DNA of 64,000 bases from contig CAJJLZ010000010.1 of assembly GCA_905192745.1 (NCBI GenBank), positions 11,175-75,174 of the forward strand, given 5' to 3'. The position numbers were made by a program, and so were the translations under genes. Shown here one piece after another: positions 1 to 9,031 of the stretch (position 1 is its first letter; every line of letters begins with the position of its first letter). Source of the stretch: an uncultured Oscillospiraceae bacterium. GTDB lineage: Bacteria > Bacillota > Clostridia > Oscillospirales > Acutalibacteraceae. Under the pieces are notes generated by a model. That model saw only the letters and a list, made by a program, of their open reading frames with translations, did no database searches and had not been told where the DNA came from.

Positions 1-63
1 CTTTGCATTGGGACGGTTAGTGGGTTTCAATATATTCAATTTTTCTAATATTGAATGGTCCAT
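1..63 (-). CDS. accA: Acetyl-CoA carboxylase carboxyltransferase alpha-like, N-terminal fragment
   Basis: Only the first 21 codons lie in the window. The start ATG is at 63, nine bases after the AccD-like stop. The residues ILEKLNILKPTNRPNA resemble the start of AccA proteins, which have a WERVxxARHPxRPxALDYI-type segment near the N-terminus. Placement directly behind an AccD-like gene supports the alpha-subunit call (accDA order is common in Firmicutes). If right, it would form the carboxyltransferase that makes malonyl-CoA. The call rests on a very short fragment plus context. Confidence 0.5.
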   Translation of the reverse strand, partial: MDHSILEKLNILKPTNRPNAK

Positions 64-72
64 AAACTTTAC

Positions 73-696
73 CTATCGCTTATGTAATCGTAATAGCTTT
101 GATATGATTTGTTTTATTTCAGACTTATCTGCGACAATATCTACCATCCCATGACGTTTAGCGTATTCGGCTGTTTGGAAATCTTCCGGCAACTGCTCGT
201 GTGTTGTATCCTCAATAATCCTTCTGCCAGAGAATCCATATACAGTATCTTTCTCCGCGATTATAATGTCTGCCAATGACACGAAGCTGGCACTTGCTCC
301 GCCAAGTGTTGGGTTGGTAACAATGGAAATATATAGTAAGCCTTTGGCGCTATGTTGCTTTACGGCGGCAGCCATCTTAGCCATCTGCATTAAAGCCAAA
401 GTACCCTCATTAACCCGGATGCCACCAGAGGCAACGACAGCAATCACTGGCATCTTTTTTTGCGTTGCGTATTCAAAAGCTGACGTAATCTTTTCGCTTT
501 CCGCGACCCCGATAGTCCCCAACTTAACAGATTTGTCAAATTGAATCAAAAGGATTTTCATCTTATCAGCAAAGTAAGTATTGACCTGAACAGCATTTCT
601 CGGCTGCCCTTTGTTTAACGCCTTGACTTTTAATCGCCGTCGCTTCATGCCTATATTCAAATCACACAATATGTTTCCATCAACATACTCACACAT
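73..696 (-). CDS. accD: AccD-like carboxyltransferase beta subunit lacking the zinc ribbon
   Basis: This 207-residue protein matches the crotonase-fold half of acetyl-CoA carboxylase carboxyltransferase beta. Visible family signatures are VASGGIRVNEGTLALMQMAK, ISIVTNPTLGGASASF, the IIIAE strand and GFSGRRIIEDTTHEQLPEDF. AccD is normally about 290 residues with an N-terminal Cys4 zinc ribbon (CX2C...CX2C). Here that domain is absent; only Cys2 and Cys11 are near the start. It begins 14 bases after the adenylation-carrier gene and is followed by an AccA-like start, so it belongs to the same operon. A malonyl-CoA supply role for the pathway is inferred; it could also have been repurposed for another acyl-CoA. 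Confidence 0.8.
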   Translation of the reverse strand: MCEYVDGNILCDLNIGMKRRRLKVKALNKGQPRNAVQVNTYFADKMKILLIQFDKSVKLGTIGVAESEKITSAFEYATQKKMPVIAVVASGGIRVNEGTLALMQMAKMAAAVKQHSAKGLLYISIVTNPTLGGASASFVSLADIIIAEKDTVYGFSGRRIIEDTTHEQLPEDFQTAEYAKRHGMVDIVADKSEIKQIISKLLRLHKR

Positions 697-710
697 AATT
701 TTTTACACCG

Positions 711-2363
711 TCACTCAGAAACTCTTGATTCCACATATTCAACCATTGACCTTATAGTTGAGAATGCGGTTATTAATAGCATTTCATCATCCCATTCAAA
801 ATTGAATTCGCCTTCTAATGCAATAACTAAAGTAACAAAGGTAATTGAATCTACACCTGCTTCGCTAAGGGAAGTTTCAAATGTCACATCTTCAATCCTG
901 GGAGTAAGAATAGATTCTATTATCCCAAAGGCTTTTTGGGGGACAGCAGTTAATTCGTTCAGGTTAGATTCTTCTGACAGGTCATCGCCAGTCTTTATCT
1001 CCACACATTCTAATACTCTTTTCCTGTCAATTTTCCCGTTTTCCGTTTGTATGAAACTTTCGACATGTTTAAACCTGACTGGAACCATATACTCAGGTAG
1101 TTTTAAAGATAAATAATCCGTTATTTCTTTTTGATCTAAAGTGGTATCGCTTGTATAAAACGCCTGTAACACTTTATCTGTTTCGCTTATTTCCAATGCA
1201 ATGACAACCGCTTGGTGTATTCCGTCGATTTCGTTAAGATGCGACTCGATTTCTTCAAGTTCAATGCGATGACCGCGTATTTTTACCTGATTATCGGTTC
1301 TTCCTAAATATTCCAAATTGCCATCAGGCAGGTAATGTCCCATGTCGCCCGTTCGATAAACTCTAACATCTGGTTTTTGCGGCAGATAGATGAATTTTTC
1401 CGCCGTCAGATCATTTCTGCCGACATATCCTTTTGCCAATCCTTTTCCGGCAATGCAAATCTCTCCGACTTGCCCATCGGGAAGAATAGATAGGCTCTCA
1501 TCCACTATGTAAACTTCAGTATTCTTGATAGGGCGGCCAATGTCGATTCGGTCTTTTCGAGTAAGGTCACTGACCGTTGACCAAATAGTTGTTTCCGTAG
1601 GACCGTACATGTTGTATATCTTTGCATTTGTTTTCGCTTGCAATGTCTTGAGCAGACTTAGAGGGAATGCTTCCCCGCCAATCATAATCTCTTTGACATT
1701 CTTTAGGCATGAAAGTTCTTTATCATGGTTTAATAGCAGATACATTCTGGAAGGCGTCATTTGAACCATGTCTACCGCATTATCGTGAATGAGTTTTGCC
1801 ATAAGTCTTGGATTACGCTGCTCATCTTCGTTTGCAAGGGCAACCGTAAGCCCCTTATATAGAGCCATAATACTTTCAAGAAAGAAAATATCGAACGCAA
1901 CCGTTGTAAAGCAAGCGATACGTTTCCCAGGAGAGAAATCTATGATTTCTGAAATGCCTTCAATAAAATTCGTTAGAGCCTCATAGGTAATTTCTACGCC
2001 TTTTGGGCTACCGGTTGAGCCAGATGTATAAAGGATATATGCCACATCATCTTGGGTGATATTTAACTTTTTTTCCTGAAGCAAATCATCATATGAATCG
2101 ACATCTGAAATTATCTCATCCGGCGCTGAATCCTTAATTATATATTGAATATGATTTTTAGGATATGCCGGATCAATAGGTATAACTGTATTATTTCTTT
2201 CAAAACACATACAAATTGAATATATCAGATCAGGAGTTCGCCGCATTATTAACATTGTTTTATTATTATAAGAATTGTTTACATGTTTTTTTAGATAGTT
2301 GTTATAATCGTTTTCATCATAATGATTGTTTTTAAATATAATATTCATTATGTTTATCTCCAT
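711..2363 (-). CDS. NRPS-type adenylation-carrier (A-T) didomain, predicted glycine-activating
   Basis: This 550-residue protein carries an adenylation domain (about 30-450) and a C-terminal carrier domain (about 475-545). Core motifs: YTSGSTGSPKG at 112-122, YGPTETT at 253-259, YRTGD at 336-340, GRTDNQVKIRG at 354-364, and ENGKIDRK at 441-448 with the catalytic Lys444. The carrier motif is AGVDS with Ser506 for phosphopantetheine. Aligning by eye to the GrsA positions gives pocket residues Asp158, Ile159, Leu162, Gln201, Met227, Gly229, Met252, Ile260, Trp261, Lys444. This is DILQMGMIWK, two conservative changes from the published glycine code DILQLGLIWK. There is no condensation or thioesterase domain, so the aminoacyl thioester must be passed to a separate enzyme; the BtrH-like protein 24 bases upstream is the obvious candidate. 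Confidence 0.88.
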   Translation of the reverse strand: MEINIMNIIFKNNHYDENDYNNYLKKHVNNSYNNKTMLIMRRTPDLIYSICMCFERNNTVIPIDPAYPKNHIQYIIKDSAPDEIISDVDSYDDLLQEKKLNITQDDVAYILYTSGSTGSPKGVEITYEALTNFIEGISEIIDFSPGKRIACFTTVAFDIFFLESIMALYKGLTVALANEDEQRNPRLMAKLIHDNAVDMVQMTPSRMYLLLNHDKELSCLKNVKEIMIGGEAFPLSLLKTLQAKTNAKIYNMYGPTETTIWSTVSDLTRKDRIDIGRPIKNTEVYIVDESLSILPDGQVGEICIAGKGLAKGYVGRNDLTAEKFIYLPQKPDVRVYRTGDMGHYLPDGNLEYLGRTDNQVKIRGHRIELEEIESHLNEIDGIHQAVVIALEISETDKVLQAFYTSDTTLDQKEITDYLSLKLPEYMVPVRFKHVESFIQTENGKIDRKRVLECVEIKTGDDLSEESNLNELTAVPQKAFGIIESILTPRIEDVTFETSLSEAGVDSITFVTLVIALEGEFNFEWDDEMLLITAFSTIRSMVEYVESRVSE

Positions 2364-2387
2364 GATTTTGATATTTCATCTTTTCTT

Positions 2388-3317
2388 TTATAAAGTGTTC
2401 AGGGATTGAGAATAGCAAAATGTGATACCTTTTTCTATAAAAATCAATTGATCGAATTTGGAAGATATTGCGTCTTTATCAATTTTGTTTATAATGGAAT
2501 GCTTTACTAATAAAATCTTTAATTCTTCATACTTCTTTGCCATTCGCAAGTAATCCTGCTTTAATTTATTTAGATTTACCTCTCCTAAATGATCTTGGCA
2601 TAATGATAAATATTCTGTATAAGCAACCTTTTGATAAGCTATGGTTTGAATAGTATAAAATGTGGAATCAAGCGGTGCCGCCCCGCCTATTTTTCCAAGT
2701 ATTTCAGTAAGTGTATCTAGAATATGATATCTCATCATTTCGATATCCTGTATATAATCATGCTCAAGATGTTGTTGAGCAATCGATAAATAGGTGCTTT
2801 TTTCATCAAACAGGTTCTCTTTATCATCTGTATGAATGAATACTGAAACACAACCATGCCACTCCAACAGCTTATTAAGATAAAAATGTATAAGTTGTTC
2901 GGAGCAATAAGAATCCGATACAATACAATAATCCTCCGTTGTATTGTAGTCTACCACAAGAAAAAAATGTTTTTGATGTAGAAGATGATAGCCTTTATTC
3001 CAAGGGCAATCGTAAGCATCCATTTCTACCAAGATAGGACTACTCTTTAAATTTTCTCTAATATAATGCCTGAGCATTTCCACGTCATCCAAATGTTGCT
3101 CATTAATGACAATTCCATATGTGTTTTTCATAACATCCCTGTCCTGGTCTGAATAAAAAATACAGGATGCTAATTGTGACGACACTGGTTTGTAACGATA
3201 GCCATGACTAATTTGAAACAGCGTTCTTGGATCTTTATTCATGTATTCGATATAATTTACAAGCTGACATTGCCTACATGTAAAATATGCCTTGGACTTT
3301 GGTGTAATATTCCACAT
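2388..3317 (-). CDS. BtrH/C39-like cysteine acyltransferase or peptidase
   Basis: This 309-residue protein has the layout of papain-like C39/BtrH N-terminal domains: an N-terminal cysteine region (YFTCRQCQL, Cys14 and Cys17), then HFFLVVDY with His117, then IVSDSY with Asp135, giving a plausible Cys-His-Asp triad. BtrH of butirosin biosynthesis moves an acyl group from an acyl carrier protein onto its acceptor. The gene lies between the ABC exporter and the A-T didomain, with an ACP in the same operon, so carrier-to-peptide acyl transfer is the best inference. The alternative is a leader peptidase like those fused to C39 exporters. The C-terminal half (about 175-309) is helical and not recognised. 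Confidence 0.55.
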   Translation of the reverse strand: MWNITPKSKAYFTCRQCQLVNYIEYMNKDPRTLFQISHGYRYKPVSSQLASCIFYSDQDRDVMKNTYGIVINEQHLDDVEMLRHYIRENLKSSPILVEMDAYDCPWNKGYHLLHQKHFFLVVDYNTTEDYCIVSDSYCSEQLIHFYLNKLLEWHGCVSVFIHTDDKENLFDEKSTYLSIAQQHLEHDYIQDIEMMRYHILDTLTEILGKIGGAAPLDSTFYTIQTIAYQKVAYTEYLSLCQDHLGEVNLNKLKQDYLRMAKKYEELKILLVKHSIINKIDKDAISSKFDQLIFIEKGITFCYSQSLNTL

Positions 3318-3329
3318 ACAGAAACGCCC

Positions 3330-5114
3330 CTAGACGTTTAAGTCATAATGACTAACTTGTGTTTTATACATATCCGCATATAGTCCGTTCAACTCTATTA
3401 ATTCACGATGAGTACCGGTTTCAACTATTTCCCCGCGATCAAATAAAAGGATTTTATCCATGTTTTGCATAGAGGACAATCTATGGGAGATTATGATGAG
3501 AGTTTTTCCTTCACTAGCGGTAATGATATTATTGATCATCTCATGTTCCGCCAATGGGTCAATGTTGCTTGTGGGCTCATCGCAAATTAAAAATTCTGCA
3601 TTTTGATAATAAGCTCTTGCCAAAGCCAGTTTTTGCGTTTCCCCACCCGAAAGCACAATTCCGGCTTCATCAAATTCGCGCGTAAGCTCTGTGTCCAAGC
3701 CCTTCTCCATCCCGTTTATCTTTTTGTATAGGCCGCTGAGCTCCAATGATTTCACTACTCTTTCACGGTCGTTTTTGGATTCTTCATAAGTCGTTGTCAC
3801 ATTTTTTAAGACCGATACAGCATAAGCATTGTAGTCCTGAAAAACCAAACTGAACATATTTCGCAAACTACTGATCTCATACTCTGCATATGGGACTTTA
3901 TCTAACAGAATTTCTCCTGAATTCGGATCATAAAAACGCAGCAGCAGGTTAATAAACGTGGATTTCCCTGCTCCGTTTTTCCCTACGATAGCGACTTTCT
4001 CACCTTGGCGAATAGTCACGTTGATATTTTTAAGTACAAAATCCATATCATCATGATACTTAAAGCATACATTTCGAAATTCTATTACCCTCTCTTTAGT
4101 TGTGGACATGGAGACTGGAAGCCCTTTAGTCGTTTCGATAATGGATTGATATTCGAAAAAGCTGCGATAATTATCAATATAATTGCTGTGTTCGGCGAAT
4201 TGACCTAAGGTATTTAAGAAACCGGATAATTGCATCTTAATGTTAATAGATCCATTGACAAGAGCAAAGCAGGTTCCGGCATCCATTCCATGATTAATCA
4301 TCCGAAACCCCAAATAAACTAAAGTCAATACAAAAGTAAGCGCTCCAATAATATTCTGTAGGATTACCATGCTCAACACACTTTTGCTGTATTTCTTCCT
4401 GATATTCAATACATCTTGATTTGCATCGCTATACATGGACAAAAACAAGTCTTTAAAATTAAACAGCTTAAGCTCCTTGGTATACAAATTGATATAGAAT
4501 ATGCGCTTAACATAATCCATTTTACGATTTGATGGTGTTAGCTTTTGAAATAGCTCATAATTTTTCTTGTTGATAAGGGGCGTTACTAGAAAGCTTAGAA
4601 CAACGCCTGCAATGGATATTAAGAGGACAACAGGATCAAGTACCATAACTACGGTAACAAGAGTCCCTAAGGCCAATATTTGCCCCAACAAGCCTTGGAG
4701 GCTTCCTATAACAGCGCCGAACCGGTTCTGTGCATCATTCAGGATCTGTGTATATTTGTTATAAAACGCCGGATTATCAAGTTGCTTTAAATCTAGATTC
4801 AAATATTGAACCATTAATTTTGTTTCCATTTTTTTGCGTATACCAACCCATTTTAGTGAACTAAACCGAATATCATAATAGGATCGAACCAGATATTGGA
4901 CCAAGCTTGTTAACAGATACAAGGTAGCAAACGCCAACATCATTGTCATATTTTTGTCAAGCGAATGGTTAATAAAAGACTTAACCAATATGGTGTTGTT
5001 CAGTGGGTCAATGATGGCAGTCAGTGGTATTAAAAGAGAAATAAATATATACAATTTCGAATAAGCATAAAGTTCCTTTAAGACATATGCATTATTTTGA
5101 ATGATTTTTTTCAT
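3330..5114 (-). CDS. ABC transporter, fused permease and ATPase
   Basis: This 594-residue half-transporter has an N-terminal membrane domain with about six helices (roughly 20-315) and a C-terminal ATPase. The ATPase shows Walker A GKNGAGKST at 378-386, signature LSGGETQ, Walker B FLICDEP and a following H-loop IIISHR. It has no N-terminal C39 peptidase domain, so leader removal, if any, must be done by another protein. The gene is 12 bases upstream of the BtrH-like gene and 14 bases downstream of a radical SAM gene. It most likely works as a homodimer exporting the modified peptide; self-protection is possible. Confidence 0.9.
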   Translation of the reverse strand: MKKIIQNNAYVLKELYAYSKLYIFISLLIPLTAIIDPLNNTILVKSFINHSLDKNMTMMLAFATLYLLTSLVQYLVRSYYDIRFSSLKWVGIRKKMETKLMVQYLNLDLKQLDNPAFYNKYTQILNDAQNRFGAVIGSLQGLLGQILALGTLVTVVMVLDPVVLLISIAGVVLSFLVTPLINKKNYELFQKLTPSNRKMDYVKRIFYINLYTKELKLFNFKDLFLSMYSDANQDVLNIRKKYSKSVLSMVILQNIIGALTFVLTLVYLGFRMINHGMDAGTCFALVNGSINIKMQLSGFLNTLGQFAEHSNYIDNYRSFFEYQSIIETTKGLPVSMSTTKERVIEFRNVCFKYHDDMDFVLKNINVTIRQGEKVAIVGKNGAGKSTFINLLLRFYDPNSGEILLDKVPYAEYEISSLRNMFSLVFQDYNAYAVSVLKNVTTTYEESKNDRERVVKSLELSGLYKKINGMEKGLDTELTREFDEAGIVLSGGETQKLALARAYYQNAEFLICDEPTSNIDPLAEHEMINNIITASEGKTLIIISHRLSSMQNMDKILLFDRGEIVETGTHRELIELNGLYADMYKTQVSHYDLNV

Positions 5115-5128
5115 CGTGTCATCTCATT

Positions 5129-6562
5129 TCATATAGATGATCTCAATTTTAAAAACCTATAAAAATTCTGGGCATAAGGTCCTTCACTAATATGCTGTAT
5201 CAAATCGATGCCTAACTCAATTGCATAATGCATAAAGTCACAAAAAGTTTCATCGCACATATGGATATCGCCATTGACAAGATAAGCATTATGTAAACAG
5301 TCGCCGCCGCAAACATATTTGGCCCAACAGTTTCTACATGGTTCACGGGTATAGATCGTAGTTTCATAGAATTTTTCACGTTTTTCTGCATCAATCCCTC
5401 TGTATATGTCGCCCAAACAATAGTCACTGTTACCCACAAAGCTGTCACATGGATAAAGCTGCCCGTTTGCGGTAATGCTTACTTTACATTTACCGGCAAA
5501 ACATCTGGTATGATATTTTTCTCTCAAAATCAGCCGGCAGAGTATTTTACCGAAATAATCATTTTCATTGACTATCATATTCAAATAAGAAAGATCACCT
5601 GTATCATATGTAGATTTTAAAAATTCAGCAAGATCATGATACATTTCTTTAACATGAACAATCGTCTGTCTATTAATGGAGAACGGTACGTCTTTATGCA
5701 GACGAACAAATTTCATCTGCATTCGATTGAGCCCAAGCTCTTTGTTATGTTTCAAGATATCCACAAGGCTTGATGTATCTCCGGTAATAACGCTTAATCC
5801 CCATAAGTCTCTAAAATTTGAATTAAAGTCAGGATTATCAATAATATATCGTATATTTTTCGTTACCAGCTGATAGGTTCCATTTCCGTTATTGTCCAGT
5901 CTGTTTTTATCATGTTCACTCTGATCGCCATCGATACTGACTCCCAAACTTATGCGATTTTTTTCCAAGAATTCCCAGTAAGATTTCTGATTGATGGATC
6001 CGTTTGTACATAGCCATATTTCGAGTTTTTTACCTGTTTCGTTGTATAGATCGCGGCCAATCTGTACACAATCTTCAATGATATCGAAATTGAGCAGTGG
6101 CTCTCCGCCGCTAACAAAATCCAACCGAAACCTCTCAATATCTGCAAACAAATCCATATACAAGTATTCCATGGCTTTGCGAAGAGTCTCAGGCTGAAAG
6201 GCCATTCCATATTGTTCAAAGTTCCGGCCCGCGTCTGCGAAACAATAGCGGCATTTAAAATTGCAACGATGAACCGTAGGAAATGAAAAATATGCCTTTT
6301 GATAGACACGATTATCAACCATTTCCTCCTCATCTTCGCCGAAAAAGAAACCTTCCTTTATAATCTCTTGCAAGGAACGATTGCTTTCCTCAACGAGAGC
6401 TTTTTCATATTTACAATATTCACTGCTATTAGCTTGTCCGTTTTTCAAGTCCGTCAGAAGATCATAGGTAATATCATCCAATAATACAGCAACAAGTCTC
6501 TCTGAATCAAATGCATATTTTTTACTATTCACTTCGAATAGGTGCGTATGATCCTTTATCAT
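5129..6562 (-). CDS. Radical SAM/SPASM peptide maturase (third SPASM enzyme)
   Basis: This 477-residue protein has a radical SAM core with CX3CX2C at Cys100, Cys104 and Cys107 (HRCNFKCRYCFA), the SGGEPLL motif, and a C-terminal SPASM region containing CKVSITANGQLYPCDSF and CX2CX5CX3C (CRNCWAKYVCGGDC) followed by further cysteines. The N-terminal ~90 residues resemble the peptide-binding RRE-like region found in such maturases. The CFA(D/S) stretch and overall layout recall thioether-forming ranthipeptide/SCIFF maturases such as CteB, so thioether formation on the cysteine-rich peptide is a reasonable inference. It differs in sequence from the two upstream SPASM enzymes and is likely to do a different step. 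Confidence 0.88.
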   Translation of the reverse strand: MIKDHTHLFEVNSKKYAFDSERLVAVLLDDITYDLLTDLKNGQANSSEYCKYEKALVEESNRSLQEIIKEGFFFGEDEEEMVDNRVYQKAYFSFPTVHRCNFKCRYCFADAGRNFEQYGMAFQPETLRKAMEYLYMDLFADIERFRLDFVSGGEPLLNFDIIEDCVQIGRDLYNETGKKLEIWLCTNGSINQKSYWEFLEKNRISLGVSIDGDQSEHDKNRLDNNGNGTYQLVTKNIRYIIDNPDFNSNFRDLWGLSVITGDTSSLVDILKHNKELGLNRMQMKFVRLHKDVPFSINRQTIVHVKEMYHDLAEFLKSTYDTGDLSYLNMIVNENDYFGKILCRLILREKYHTRCFAGKCKVSITANGQLYPCDSFVGNSDYCLGDIYRGIDAEKREKFYETTIYTREPCRNCWAKYVCGGDCLHNAYLVNGDIHMCDETFCDFMHYAIELGIDLIQHISEGPYAQNFYRFLKLRSSI

Positions 6563-6588
6563 TTCCTATGCCCTCCCGCACTGTCGTT

Positions 6589-8934
6589 TCATGCCTCGGT
6601 ATACTGACTACTCATAATCGTTTCTATCACGTCCTCCAAGGCATTTATACCGATCTTTTGAATGTTTTTTTCAGGCACCATTTGTAGAATATGATCCGCG
6701 CAACGATCGTATACTTCATCTTTTTCAGTGAGCAATACAATAGAGGAAAATAACTCCGATGATAATATTTTGCATGCGTCCCAGGATTTCAGCACCGGAA
6801 AAAGCTCAAACAATTTCTCCAAGCTCATTCCATTTTCACATATGTCTGGCTTGACAGGCTTAAAATACTCTTTCCAATCTCCTGATTCAATAAGGTATGG
6901 AAAGTCCACTATCCCCTGATAGCCTATAAATTGATTCAACGGTATATGACAATCATATGCGGCGACCATAGCCGCCATTCCAGCGGAATAAACGCCGATA
7001 ACATCAATTGGTTTCTGGGAGATATTTGCTGATATATATCGAAAAATGAGTTTATATTTATCGATAATCATTCCCCACGTTTGTGAAAAATCAGAACAAA
7101 AATCCTGACAATAATTTTGTTCTTCCATTATAACCACTTTGTATAGCGCCGCCAATTTGTGCGCATTTAAAATGGTATTCGACACATGGTTCGTAATATT
7201 ATCCGCAAAAACGAGCACGGGTTTTTGCGTTTCATCCTTATGTTCTATAATTCTCAGCTTGACAGAGGTGTGCCGCTCATTAGTAGAGCCCAATTGTATG
7301 TGGGTGTACATATATTCGTCTGCTAGCTGCTGAGTGACCGAAATAACGGAATATTGTTGTCCCGCTTCCTTCTGAGCTTGTTTTATTTTTGCTAAATATT
7401 TTTTTCGGGATTTAATCAGTTCTTTTTTCAAATTGCCGGTTTCCGAATAGTAAAGCTGCAGATTGTTGCTCTCGACCATGTCTACTATCCTGCTGACATA
7501 ATCCAGTATAGTATTCATTTGATCTATCTGGAACTGGTCCACTAGGTAATGGGTGCCCTTACTATTGTAGTATACCTCACAATCTGTTAGTGGCTTTTCG
7601 TTTTCATGTATGAATTCATGAAGACGCGAATCAATTAATAGTCTCTTCAGAAGCTCGACGTGCGCATTCTGGCAAATATAGGTATAATCACGGTCATTAT
7701 TTGTCGTATAATTTTTGCTTTGAAGTATTTCCTCATAAAATTTAGTGTGCTTGTATGGAAGCAGGATTGTAAAAGGGTTAACTGAATATGTCGGAATTCT
7801 TACATAATTTTCGACATATTGATTATGGGCAAATCGGAGAAAGGAGAGGTTTTGCTTAATATCTTCCATATTTGCATATGGAGTAAACATAATAAAGCCA
7901 ACTGTAAATTTGATACCATATTTTTTTAATATGGAAAGAGCCTCTATATTGATTTCACGGGTTAGTCCGCCCCTGCCTAATTGCTTGAGAACAGCAGTCG
8001 AACCCGATTCGCAACCCAAAAAGACCAGTTTACAACCAGCCTGAGACAACAAGGAAGCTACCTCTTCGGTGATATCGTTGGGGCGACATTCCATGTAAAA
8101 TTCAATATCTAAATTTCTTTTCAGTATTTCCGTACAGATTTGTTTGGCCCGTTCTTGACCTGTTTTACCAAGACCTATGAAGTTTTCATCTACATAAGTA
8201 AACTTTCTAGCGCCGTATCGTTTTATCAGCATCTCGATTTCATCAACGACATCCTGAGCGGGTCTATACCTCCAGGAATCTCCGTTTGTACCATAGAATG
8301 ACCGATTGCTGCAATATTTGCAGTTACCATAACACCCGCGACTTGACTGAAGATTTATGGGCTGGCCAATCGCAATCAGTTTTTCCACATGATCTTCTGC
8401 AGCAAATGGCAGTGCGGATAAGTCCTCGATACAATCCGCATTCGGCATGGCGATTGTCTTTCCGTCTATTTGATACGTGATGCCTCGGATTTGACTGAAA
8501 TCCGCCTTGTCACGAATGGCATTGGCGACAAGTAACATGGTTTTCTCGCCCTCGCCGCGAATAATAATGTCTACATCATGCTGACGTGTCTCGGCAAATA
8601 TTGTTTCATGCTCAAATGTGGCATAGAAGCCACCCAACACAATTACTCCGGAATATCCTATATCCCGAAGATCTCTGATCACATACTTGCTTTTCTCCCA
8701 TGTATTCGGTCCAATAATAGAAAAACCGACGATTGCGTAATTTTCATTCATCACTTTAGAGCATAACGCTGCTTTATCGGTATATTCTTTATCCAGTGTT
8801 AAGTCTAAAATATCAGTTTCGTATCCATTGGCACGCAACTGGGCCCCCAATAATGCAATACCTAAAGCACGGCCTGAAACGACGCTTTCCGAACCTACAA
8901 ATCCCATTCCCATGCATATCAAACATATTTTCAT
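6589..8934 (-). CDS. B12-binding radical SAM enzyme with extra C-terminal hydrolase-like domain
   Basis: This 781-residue protein starts with a cobalamin-binding Rossmann-like domain (1-160; GFSIIGPNTW, LGGFYATFEHETIF, IIRGEGE), followed by a radical SAM core with Cys201, Cys205 and Cys208 (SRGCYGNCKYCS). Class B enzymes of this kind often methylate unactivated carbons or rearrange peptides. After about residue 480 there is an additional ~250-residue region not typical of the family. It contains DVIGVYSAGMAAMVAAYD, reminiscent of an alpha/beta-hydrolase nucleophile elbow, and a late ILQMVPEKNIQKIG stretch. The gene follows the precursor and its hairpin by 97 bases. Start chosen at MKICLICMG with GAGGA upstream. 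Confidence 0.85.
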   Translation of the reverse strand: MKICLICMGMGFVGSESVVSGRALGIALLGAQLRANGYETDILDLTLDKEYTDKAALCSKVMNENYAIVGFSIIGPNTWEKSKYVIRDLRDIGYSGVIVLGGFYATFEHETIFAETRQHDVDIIIRGEGEKTMLLVANAIRDKADFSQIRGITYQIDGKTIAMPNADCIEDLSALPFAAEDHVEKLIAIGQPINLQSSRGCYGNCKYCSNRSFYGTNGDSWRYRPAQDVVDEIEMLIKRYGARKFTYVDENFIGLGKTGQERAKQICTEILKRNLDIEFYMECRPNDITEEVASLLSQAGCKLVFLGCESGSTAVLKQLGRGGLTREINIEALSILKKYGIKFTVGFIMFTPYANMEDIKQNLSFLRFAHNQYVENYVRIPTYSVNPFTILLPYKHTKFYEEILQSKNYTTNNDRDYTYICQNAHVELLKRLLIDSRLHEFIHENEKPLTDCEVYYNSKGTHYLVDQFQIDQMNTILDYVSRIVDMVESNNLQLYYSETGNLKKELIKSRKKYLAKIKQAQKEAGQQYSVISVTQQLADEYMYTHIQLGSTNERHTSVKLRIIEHKDETQKPVLVFADNITNHVSNTILNAHKLAALYKVVIMEEQNYCQDFCSDFSQTWGMIIDKYKLIFRYISANISQKPIDVIGVYSAGMAAMVAAYDCHIPLNQFIGYQGIVDFPYLIESGDWKEYFKPVKPDICENGMSLEKLFELFPVLKSWDACKILSSELFSSIVLLTEKDEVYDRCADHILQMVPEKNIQKIGINALEDVIETIMSSQYTEA

Positions 8935-8969
8935 ATATAATCCTCAATCATCATTTTTGAAGGAGGTAG

Positions 8970-9011
8970 GGTGAGATATATTTCCCGATTAAGTAAAAAA
9001 TATATCTCACC
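8970..9011 (-). promoter_or_regulatory. Intercistronic hairpin behind the precursor gene
   Basis: Perfect 14-bp arms lie at 8970-8983 and 8998-9011 with a 14-base loop. A weaker outer pair (8965-8971 with 9025-9031) can form instead. The stem is AU-rich and no T-run follows it on the minus strand, so it is not a full terminator. It lies between the 29-codon peptide gene and the B12 radical SAM gene. It probably stabilises the peptide message or lowers read-through into the enzyme genes, as is common behind bacteriocin structural genes. Confidence 0.7.
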
Positions 9012-9031
9012 TAACTTACCTCAGCCCTACC

